DNA from: SYFY01 sp031385325
GTDB lineage: Bacteria; Pseudomonadota; Gammaproteobacteria; Pseudomonadales; Azotimanducaceae
NCBI GenBank assembly: GCA_031385325.1
Contig: JANNBJ010000005.1
Coordinates: 1 to 27,502, forward strand
DNA: 27,502 bases
Direction: 5' to 3'
A program made the translations under genes and the position numbers. This document shows, in pieces, positions 13,937-20,517 of this stretch (its first letter is position 1; every line of letters begins with the position of its first letter). The notes beneath the pieces were generated by a model. It did no database searches and had not been told where the DNA came from. It saw only the letters and a list, made by a program, of their open reading frames with translations.

Positions 13937-15316
13937 TCGACCGTGACAGATCGTTGCCCGAACTCTGGAAACAACGGCGTTGTCGCACAGCAGGTCCTGT
14001 CTTAGCTTCTCCCACGGACGGTCAAGCAGGCACAGATCGGCGGTGGCGCCGATGGACAGTGTTCGGGGGATCGCAGGCTTATCCAGCGCTCCAAGAAACA
14101 GATCGAGCGCAGCTTCAGGCGTCAGCGATTCGTGCGTACCGAGCACTTCTCCGGAAGCGGTTCGGCGAGATATTGCAGCCTGCATGGCGAACCATGGATC
14201 AACGCGGCCAAACGGCGCATCCGAACCTGCTGCCAGATCGATCGAGTGCTCGGTGAAAGATGCGCATCGATACAGCCACTCGTGTTCGTCGGCCTGAATA
14301 TCGTGCCGGTATTGGTCACCGCGTTCGGCAATGAAATTGGGCTGTGTAACGACCAGCAAGCCGAGATCCCGCAGTTCAGGCAAAGCCGTGGGAGGTGTCA
14401 CCGATGCGTGTTCGATACGATCCCCTGGCAGCACGCCGGCTTCACGCAGTGCAGCGAGGGAAAAAACCAGCGCCAGCTCCGTTACGCAGTGTACGGCGAT
14501 GACACGGCCATGCTGGTGACTGCGGCGAATCTGCAGCACGAAATCATCGAGCGGTGGCAACGTGTGATCGTGCAGGTGGAACTTGGTGGGACCGATGCGC
14601 GCCCGATTTGAAGTGGTTGCGGAAGACAGCGAGGCCTGTCCGGCCAAAAGTACTTGCTGTAACAGGTTTCCCGACGTTTGCCAGGCAACGAAGCCTGCCA
14701 TCGAACCCGGGTCGTTGGCCGGGGTCATGTCGGTAAAGCCGGTAATGCCCATTGCAGCCATAAACCGGCTGGCATCCTGCAGGTTCCCTTCGTGATGGCC
14801 GATCAGTTGCCCGATGAGCACGTCCTGGTCAAAAAACCGGCCAACTTCCGATCCTTCCAGGGTCTTGCCCAGTGCAGCTGCGCGACTGACGAGCAGTTCA
14901 ACAGCGCACGAATTCATGATCCACAGTCGACCTGAACGATGTTGTATGCGGATCGGCCGCCGCGTCACCACACGGTCCAGCCACGCGCGGTTGATCTCAC
15001 CGGCAACACTCTCGTGATAACCCACACCACGGATCCACGAGTGTTCTGCGCTTGAGTCCTGTTCGCGAAGCAGTGCCGCAAGCTCTTCGGCGGTGCCTAC
15101 TCCAGGTGGCCCACAGTTGATGGAGTCCAGCGACCGCGCGAAGGCGCGAAAGTGAATGTGATGATCGTTGAGCCCGGGTAGCAGTAGTCCGCCACCCGCC
15201 GACAGCACCGGTTCATCCGGCGCTGGCTGGAGTGAACCGATGGCGGTGATCAGCCCATCAGTCAGCCGTACATCGAACGTGTGTCCAGTGCGCCCCGATG
15301 CCCGCTGAATGAGCAT
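13901..15316 (-). CDS. Amidohydrolase family 3 (YtcJ-like) metal-dependent hydrolase
   Basis: 471 residues. Metal-binding features of the amidohydrolase superfamily are visible: LPGLNDHHIHFRAF (HxH after the first beta strand), the AVHCV His, the RIEHAS His, and LAAGSDAPFGRVDP with the catalytic Asp. The C-terminal ALDLFLGALDKPAI...SIGATADLCLLDRPW is the small beta-sandwich region with 'G..ADL.LLD'. Family-3 members hydrolyse C-N bonds of amides, N-acyl compounds or cyclic imides; the natural substrate of YtcJ-like proteins is largely unknown. The start lies about 16 bases after the upstream ligase stop, so it is the third gene of a small-protein/ligase/amidohydrolase unit. Codons at the 3' end are shared with the crotonase gene. 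Confidence 0.9.
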   Translation of the reverse strand: MLIQRASGRTGHTFDVRLTDGLITAIGSLQPAPDEPVLSAGGGLLLPGLNDHHIHFRAFARSLDSINCGPPGVGTAEELAALLREQDSSAEHSWIRGVGYHESVAGEINRAWLDRVVTRRPIRIQHRSGRLWIMNSCAVELLVSRAAALGKTLEGSEVGRFFDQDVLIGQLIGHHEGNLQDASRFMAAMGITGFTDMTPANDPGSMAGFVAWQTSGNLLQQVLLAGQASLSSATTSNRARIGPTKFHLHDHTLPPLDDFVLQIRRSHQHGRVIAVHCVTELALVFSLAALREAGVLPGDRIEHASVTPPTALPELRDLGLLVVTQPNFIAERGDQYRHDIQADEHEWLYRCASFTEHSIDLAAGSDAPFGRVDPWFAMQAAISRRTASGEVLGTHESLTPEAALDLFLGALDKPAIPRTLSIGATADLCLLDRPWEKLRQDLLCDNAVVSRVRATICHGRLVYDRVDEPPR

Positions 15317-15332
15317 CGAACGAGGGGACGGA

Positions 15333-16826
15333 TCAGACGAAATACTGCCTCACCACGCGTCGCAGCAACTTGCCGGTTTCGTTGTACGGCAGTTCACGCA
15401 CGAACTGGATTGCTTCCGGCACCCGTGATGAACGCAGCTCGGTTCGCACCATGGCTTGCAGATCGGTTGCCGGAACGACGTAGCCATCGCGCAGGACGAC
15501 GGCCGCAGCCACCGCCTCACCCCATTCTTCCGACGGCTTGCCGACCACAGCAACATCAAGGACTGCCGGATGTCGCATGAGCACGTCTTCAATTTCCGAC
15601 GGCGAGATGTTCTCGCCACCGCGAACGATGATGTCATCAGCGCGACCGGACAGGTACAGATAACCGTGTTCATCGATGTAGCCGGAATCCCGGGTGGGGA
15701 ACCAGCCATCATCGAGAATCGCCTTGCGCTCCAGATACTCGCCCGATACCTGTGGACCACGAACAAAAATCTCGCCCGGTTCGTTTGCGCCCAACACGTT
15801 GCCCTCATCATCGCGAACTTCGATTTCAAGCGCAGGCAACGGGCGGCCCACTGATCCCAGTCGTCTGCGAATCACCATATCGTCACTGGCAATTGCAGTG
15901 CGATGATCATCAGGATCGAGGAGGGCGATGGTAGAACTGGTTTCGGTCAGGCCGTACGCATTCGTGAAGGATACGTGCGGAAACTTGTCGAGCGCCTTTT
16001 CGATCACCTGGATGGGCATCTTGCCGCCACCGTAGGCAATTGCGCGCAGGGAAGCAGGCGCAGGGTTCGCCGGATGGCTTTCCACGTGCTCCATGATGCG
16101 GCTCAGCATGGTCGGCACCACAAAGGCGTTGGTGACCTGTTCGCGATGACACGCTGCCAGCCAGTCGCCGGCGTTGAAATCGGGTAGCTGCACGATCTTT
16201 CGGCAGGCGTAAATCGAACTCATCAGCGCCGAGATACCGGCAATGTGGTAGGGCGGTACCGAGACGAGTGTGCCTTCTTCTTCCTCGGCCGACATGAATT
16301 CCACAGAGCCAAGAATGTATGACACCAGATGTTCGTGGCGCAGGATTGCGGCCTTCGGTTTGCCGGTTGTACCACTGGTGAATAGTTGTACCGCAACTGC
16401 CGACGGGTCTTCAGCGATTTCATCCAGCAGGGTGTCGGTGGACAGCGCATGATCGAGGAATTGCGAGCGAGTGAAGATGCTGGCGTCTGGTCGTGCGCCG
16501 ATTCGCTGCAGTTGCGCAGGGCTTGCGATCAGCAGGGCCGGCATGACGCGATCCAGCAATTCCTTGAGTTCGCTGTCGGTCAGGCGGTAGTTGAGCGGCA
16601 CGTACGGCACACCGGCCAGCGCAGCACCCATAAGGCCGATGGCGACCGCGGCGCTGGAGGTATCGAGCACCACCAGGTATTCACGACCACTTGCCTTGAT
16701 CAATGCCGCAGCGGCGTGGCTCGCGCGGTGCAGTTCATCGTAGGTGTAGCGGCCATCCGGGTTGCACAGAGCGATACGATCCGGGCAGGTCTCGGCCGCC
16801 ATCTGCAGGAACATCGAGATATTCAT
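15333..16826 (-). CDS. AMP-dependent acyl-CoA synthetase/ligase
   Basis: 497 residues from ATG 16826, which begins at the usual N-terminus (MNISMFLQMAAETCPDRIAL); the longer frame from 16904 overlaps the upstream small gene. All adenylate-forming motifs are present: P-loop FTSGTTGKPKAAI, A5 NAYGLTETSS, A7/A8 SGYIDEHGYLYLSGRADDIIVRGGENISPSEIE, and the A10 lysine in NETGKLLRR. It activates a carboxylic acid to acyl-AMP and then acyl-CoA, probably feeding the adjacent beta-oxidation enzymes. Chain-length or aromatic specificity cannot be read. It begins four bases after the small gene at 16831-17139, so the two are coupled. Confidence 0.94.
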   Translation of the reverse strand: MNISMFLQMAAETCPDRIALCNPDGRYTYDELHRASHAAAALIKASGREYLVVLDTSSAAVAIGLMGAALAGVPYVPLNYRLTDSELKELLDRVMPALLIASPAQLQRIGARPDASIFTRSQFLDHALSTDTLLDEIAEDPSAVAVQLFTSGTTGKPKAAILRHEHLVSYILGSVEFMSAEEEEGTLVSVPPYHIAGISALMSSIYACRKIVQLPDFNAGDWLAACHREQVTNAFVVPTMLSRIMEHVESHPANPAPASLRAIAYGGGKMPIQVIEKALDKFPHVSFTNAYGLTETSSTIALLDPDDHRTAIASDDMVIRRRLGSVGRPLPALEIEVRDDEGNVLGANEPGEIFVRGPQVSGEYLERKAILDDGWFPTRDSGYIDEHGYLYLSGRADDIIVRGGENISPSEIEDVLMRHPAVLDVAVVGKPSEEWGEAVAAAVVLRDGYVVPATDLQAMVRTELRSSRVPEAIQFVRELPYNETGKLLRRVVRQYFV

Positions 16827-16830
16827 GGGT

Positions 16831-17139
16831 TCAGTCCGACGAAGGCAACTTCTTGGATTCTTTGGTGACCAGCGCCACGCCATTGCAGGCGAGAGACCCT
16901 GCACCGGCTTTTACACAGAGCACCTCGAGGCTTTGATCATCATTCACATAGCGCTTGCCAACCTGGCAGCCGGCTTGCTGGCTTTCGTCGATGACAACAC
17001 CAGCCGGCGCGGCATCCTTCTGGCCGAGCATACCCGCGCCACCGCAGGTCAGTGTGGTGTCAGCCGGTGCCTTGATGACCATGACTTCAGCGGCACAGAC
17101 CGCGCTCTTGAGTTTCAGGCCTGGTTTGATTGGTGTCAC
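16831..17139 (-). CDS. Small conserved protein coupled to acyl-CoA ligase, function unknown
   Basis: 102 residues from GTG 17139, chosen because GGGGAG lies seven bases upstream; longer in-frame starts at 17226 or 17541 add a low-complexity leader. The core KPGLKLKSAVCAAEVMVIKAP...LTCGGAGML, followed by QVGKRYVNDDQSLEVLCVKAGAGSLACNG, shows four Cys. It resembles a small family I have seen next to acyl-CoA synthetases in Actinobacteria and Gammaproteobacteria, with no assigned function. The Cys pattern could be a metal or [FeS] site, or structural; no known motif fits exactly. It starts a three-gene minus-strand operon with the ligase and amidohydrolase and is divergent from the quinoprotein gene. 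Confidence 0.75.
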   Translation of the reverse strand: MTPIKPGLKLKSAVCAAEVMVIKAPADTTLTCGGAGMLGQKDAAPAGVVIDESQQAGCQVGKRYVNDDQSLEVLCVKAGAGSLACNGVALVTKESKKLPSSD

Positions 17140-17327
17140 GTCGATGCTCCCCTGTAACTTCGTTGAATCAGCTTCCGCGCACCCTGCGGCGGATTGCCGA
17201 AGTGGAGTGTAATCGTAACTTCCCATACCTCGCCACGCAGAGCCTTCAGATCGCGTTGTTCCTAGGAGCCTTCTGCCGCGCAGACTCCTCGTGGGATACT
17301 CCCAAAGTCCTTGAGGAGGGGAAGTGT

Positions 17328-19238
17328 GTGCGCAGATTGATGTGTTGTGGGTTGCTGTTCGGATTGATGGTTGCGGTTCTGGGCGGCGCAGCTCAGGCGG
17401 TTGAGGCGGTCCCGGAAGGTGGCGCCAAGATGGCAAGGCTTGGCCTGCGTGGTTTTGATCCGAATGCACCGGGCCACGCGATCTATCAGCAGACGTGCGC
17501 CACATGTCACGACCAAGGCGTGGCTCGTGCTCCAAACCCACGCATGCTGCGGTTCATGACCACGGGTTCCATCTATCGCGCGCTTACCCGTGGTGTCATG
17601 CAAACCCAGGCAGCTGCACTCTCGGACCTGCAGAAACAGCAGGTGGCCGAGTACCTTACCAACCAGAAATTTGTCGCCGCCGAGATTGAACCGAAGCTGC
17701 CGTGGTGTGCTGTCGATCGCCTGGGCTTCGATCGCGGGGCGCCACCTGAAGTGCCGAGTTGGGGCCTTGGTTATGGCAACCAGCGTGAGGTCAGCCACGA
17801 GCGCGCAGGCTTCGGCGCGGCGGAGCTTTCGAGGCTTGAACTCAAGTGGGCGTTTGCGTTCCCGAATGCACGACGCGCGCGCTCGCATCCACTCCTTGCA
17901 TCTGGCGCGGTGTTCACGGGCAGTGCGGATGGCACGGTCTACGCGCTGGATCGGGAAACCGGATGTGTGCGGTGGACCTTCCACGCCAGTGCCGACGTGC
18001 GTACCGGTATCGTGATGACAGCAGCGCCGACCAAAGAAGCCGCTGGAGATTCGACCAGATCTCCGCTGCTTTACTTCGGTGATCTGCTCGGCAATGTCTA
18101 CGCGATTGAAGCTTTCACCGGCAAACTGGTATGGCGGGCACACCCGGACGAACACCCCGGTGCCACCATAACAGGGTCGCCAACGCTGTATCAGAATCGC
18201 CTCTATGTACCGGTATCGTCACTGGAAGTGGTGTCGGCGCTGCAGGACACCTATGCATGCTGTACGTTTCGCGGTTCGGTGATAACGCTCGATGCGGGTT
18301 CTGGTGAAAAGATCTGGCAGACCTACACGGTTGCCGAGGCTGCGCGTGAGCAAGGTGTGAATGATGCGGGTGCGAAGCGCATGGGACCATCAGGCGCGCC
18401 GATCTGGAACAGCCCGGCAATCGATGTCGAACGAGGGCTGCTGTTTGTTGGCACGGGTGAGAACTACTCGTCGCCGGCAACCGATACCAGTGATGCCATC
18501 ATTGCCATGGAAATGGGCACGGGAAACATTCGCTGGGTTTATCAGGCAACGTCAGATGACGCCTGGAATTCCGCGTGTGCGCCTGCGAACAGAACCAACT
18601 GTCCGAAAGAAAATGGTCCGGACTTCGATTTTGGTGCAGCCATGGTGCTGGCCCGCTCAAGCAGCGGCAAAGACTACGTTCTTGGTCCGCAGAAGAGTGG
18701 CATCGTGCATGCCGTTGATCGCGATACCGGCAAGCTGGTGTGGAAGACCAGGCTTGGGCGCGGTGGGCTGCATGGCGGTGTGCACTTCGGTATCGCCGTC
18801 AGCGGAGATCGCGTCTTTGTGCCGATTTCCGATGCGGACGATTCGCGTGAACATAGGCGGGCTGCCAAACCTGGTCTGAACGCGCTGGACCTGGCAACTG
18901 GCAAAATACTGTGGCGCACGCCAATGCGGAATGAGTGTCGGGGCCGCGAGTTCTGTGCACCAGGTATCGGTGCTGCCATTACGGCGACTCCGGAGCTCGT
19001 ATTTGCCGGTGCGCTGGATGGTTACCTGCGCATACACGATGCGAAGACCGGCAAGGTGCTGAAGACGATCGATACCACCACCAGTGTGAGTTCCGTGGAC
19101 GGCTCGTCAGCGCATGGTGGTTCGATGGATGGTGGCACTGCACCCTTGCCAAGCCGTGGTGAATTGTTCGTGAATTCGGGCTACGACTTCGCGGGCCATA
19201 TGCCAGGCAATGTGTTGCTGGTCTTCACAACCAGGTAG
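17328..19238 (+). CDS. Secreted PQQ-type beta-propeller quinoprotein with N-terminal cytochrome c domain
   Basis: 636 residues from GTG 17328, chosen for the strong GAGGAGGGG six bases upstream (an ATG lies four codons later). A Sec signal (LLFGLMVAVLGGAAQA) is followed by a cytochrome c domain with C57-A-T-C60-H61 and a likely distal Met. A PQQ-dehydrogenase-like eight-bladed propeller follows, with repeated W-motif blades (GTVYALDRETGCVRWTF, GNVYAIEAFTGKLVWRA, GKDYVLGPQKSGIVHAVDRDTGKLVWK). A vicinal Cys pair occurs in TYACCTFRGS, as in PQQ alcohol dehydrogenases. Closest in layout to cytochrome-c-fused polyvinyl-alcohol-dehydrogenase-like quinoproteins, which oxidise secondary alcohols in the periplasm. 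The substrate here is unknown. Confidence 0.9.
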   Translation: MRRLMCCGLLFGLMVAVLGGAAQAVEAVPEGGAKMARLGLRGFDPNAPGHAIYQQTCATCHDQGVARAPNPRMLRFMTTGSIYRALTRGVMQTQAAALSDLQKQQVAEYLTNQKFVAAEIEPKLPWCAVDRLGFDRGAPPEVPSWGLGYGNQREVSHERAGFGAAELSRLELKWAFAFPNARRARSHPLLASGAVFTGSADGTVYALDRETGCVRWTFHASADVRTGIVMTAAPTKEAAGDSTRSPLLYFGDLLGNVYAIEAFTGKLVWRAHPDEHPGATITGSPTLYQNRLYVPVSSLEVVSALQDTYACCTFRGSVITLDAGSGEKIWQTYTVAEAAREQGVNDAGAKRMGPSGAPIWNSPAIDVERGLLFVGTGENYSSPATDTSDAIIAMEMGTGNIRWVYQATSDDAWNSACAPANRTNCPKENGPDFDFGAAMVLARSSSGKDYVLGPQKSGIVHAVDRDTGKLVWKTRLGRGGLHGGVHFGIAVSGDRVFVPISDADDSREHRRAAKPGLNALDLATGKILWRTPMRNECRGREFCAPGIGAAITATPELVFAGALDGYLRIHDAKTGKVLKTIDTTTSVSSVDGSSAHGGSMDGGTAPLPSRGELFVNSGYDFAGHMPGNVLLVFTTR

Positions 19239-19278
19239 TCCATGAAAAATTTCGGTTCATGCAGTTCAGTACAGCCTG

Positions 19279-19324
19279 TTCAATCACCTTTTCAATCACT
19301 TTTTCAATCACCTTTTCAGTCAAC
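19279..19324 (+). repeat. Tandem 12-bp repeat, about 3.8 units of TTCAATCACYTT
   Basis: Units at 19279-19290, 19291-19302 and 19303-19314 plus a degenerate fourth unit to 19324. They differ by one base (C/T). They lie in the 5' region of the NTF2-like gene and would encode SITF repeats in an upstream in-frame extension, but that extension has no ribosome-binding site. A regulatory-protein binding array or a slippage-prone spacer are both possible. Confidence 0.75.
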
Positions 19325-19342
19325 ACAGGGAAGCGATCAATC

Positions 19343-19729
19343 ATGACGACTTATATCCAGGATCTGGCGGATGTACGAGCCCTCATCCAGCTTTATATCG
19401 ACGGCTCAAACGGCGATGTCGGGAAGTTACGCCGGGCGTTTCATAACGACGCCCACATGATGGGCCACATTGGCACCATGGATACCTATGTCCCCATTGC
19501 GGCGTTTTTCGACATGGTGGCGAAACAGCCCGGTATGGCCGGCCCAAAGTACCAGGCGATCGTGCGCTCGATCGACATCACCGGGGATGCAGGGGTGGCC
19601 GTGCTGGCAGAGACCGACTACATGGGCTGTGACTTTGTCGATTACTTCTCGGTGGCGCGAATCGACGGGCGTTGGCAGATCACGAACAAGACTTATGCTC
19701 ACACCGGCGGCCTACCGCCACAGAGCTGA
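19343..19729 (+). CDS. NTF2-fold protein, putative lumazine-binding/SnoaL-like
   Basis: 128 residues from ATG 19343, where the domain begins (MTTYIQDLADVRALIQLYIDGSNGDV) with a modest AGGGA upstream. Layout: helix-rich N-terminus with the DGSNGD..KLRRAFHNDAHMMGH motif, a central helix region, and C-terminal strands VLAETDYMGCDFVDYFSVARIDGRWQITNKTY, typical of the putative lumazine-binding (Lumazine_bd_2) subgroup of the NTF2 superfamily. Function is unknown beyond the ligand-binding fold. It follows the quinoprotein gene by about 105 bases and may be cotranscribed with it; no terminator is obvious between them. Confidence 0.83.
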   Translation: MTTYIQDLADVRALIQLYIDGSNGDVGKLRRAFHNDAHMMGHIGTMDTYVPIAAFFDMVAKQPGMAGPKYQAIVRSIDITGDAGVAVLAETDYMGCDFVDYFSVARIDGRWQITNKTYAHTGGLPPQS

Positions 19730-19861
19730 AACTGGCAGCGGGGCGTGGGACCTGACGGCCGATGCGCAAGCCTGAGACGCCCGATCGTTCGGATTGATTG
19801 ACAGTCCGCAATTCCTGGGCGTACGCTCGAACCATTCATCTACTAACCGGGAGAGAAGTAG

Positions 19862-20422
19862 GTGTACCCGCTTGTTATCGCACTGCTGTCACTATTTTTC
19901 GCTGGCCAGGCCATCGGCGATGACTCGTGCGCGTCCATCGACGATCGGGCCAAAAGGCTTGAGTGTTACGATCAGATGTTCCCACCGGAAGCGGTGTCAA
20001 AGTCTGCGCCGGCTCTGGATGAAGAAGAGGTTTCAGCCACCAACACGACGTCGACAGATCCCGCGCCCGTGCAGGAACCTGTTGGGCAGCCCCGATCTCC
20101 GGCAGCGTCACCCGAAGTAACAACCGCAACCCCGGCCGCAAAGTCGGCTGAGCCCGAAGCTGATAAAGGCTGGGGCGTGGACAGTTTTTTCAATCGGCGT
20201 GATGCCGAAGTCATCGAATCATCCATCGCCGCGTTACGTCGGCGTGAAACCCAGAACATGATTTTCCTGCTGGCCAACGACCAGGTCTGGCTGCAGGACG
20301 TGCCGAGATCGATCGATACGTTCCACACCGGCGACAAGGTCACCATCAAGTCGGGCACCCTCGGTGGCTATTTCATGACTTCGGCAGACGGTACGATCAC
20401 CAGAGTGCGTCGAATCAAATAG
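19862..20422 (+). CDS. Secreted hypothetical protein with N-terminal SCxxIxDxxxRLxCYD motif
   Basis: 186 residues from GTG 19862 with GGGAGAG about 8 bases upstream. A Sec signal (VIALLSLFFAGQAIG) is followed by D-SCASIDDRAKRLECYDQMF, a short two-Cys motif that recurs at the N-terminus of many proteobacterial secreted proteins and probably forms a disulfide. A low-complexity Pro/Ala/Thr linker of about 70 residues joins it to a C-terminal beta domain (NMIFLLANDQVWLQDVPRSIDTFHTGDKVTIKSGTLGGYFM). The C-terminal domain looks SH3-like. It is upstream of the TonB-dependent receptor but separated by a structured leader. Role unknown; periplasmic location is inferred. Confidence 0.8.
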   Translation: MYPLVIALLSLFFAGQAIGDDSCASIDDRAKRLECYDQMFPPEAVSKSAPALDEEEVSATNTTSTDPAPVQEPVGQPRSPAASPEVTTATPAAKSAEPEADKGWGVDSFFNRRDAEVIESSIAALRRRETQNMIFLLANDQVWLQDVPRSIDTFHTGDKVTIKSGTLGGYFMTSADGTITRVRRIK

Positions 20423-20441
20423 TTTCTATTGGCCTTTGGGA

Positions 20442-20517
20442 GTCGCGGAAACGCGACGTCGAAAGAGAGCACCGGACATGTCGTCCGGCTGGAGGAGAAC
20501 CTAGAGGAGAGAGAGCT
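20442..20517 (+). promoter_or_regulatory. Structured 5' leader of the TonB-dependent receptor gene
   Basis: Two hairpins in tandem: GTCGCG-GAAA-CGCGAC (20442-20457, a perfect 6-bp stem capped by a GAAA tetraloop) and CCGGAC-ATGTC-GTCCGG (20472-20488). Two purine-rich Shine-Dalgarno-like blocks follow, GGAGGAG (20491) and GAGGAGAG (20505), the latter serving the TTG start at 20518. A tiny ORF (ATG 20478 to TAG 20504, eight codons) overlaps the second hairpin and the first ribosome-binding block. This may be a post-transcriptional control region, or the first hairpin may terminate the previous gene. Confidence 0.5.

Noticed and set aside
16831..17541. 236-residue minus-strand ORF taken at full length
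   Set aside because: The first ~134 residues are antisense to the quinoprotein gene and low complexity; the supported gene starts at GTG 17139 with GGGGAG upstream.
17262..18155. 297-residue minus-strand ORF opposite the quinoprotein gene
   Set aside because: It lies antisense to a well-supported signal peptide, CxxCH heme site and propeller blades; a shadow frame.
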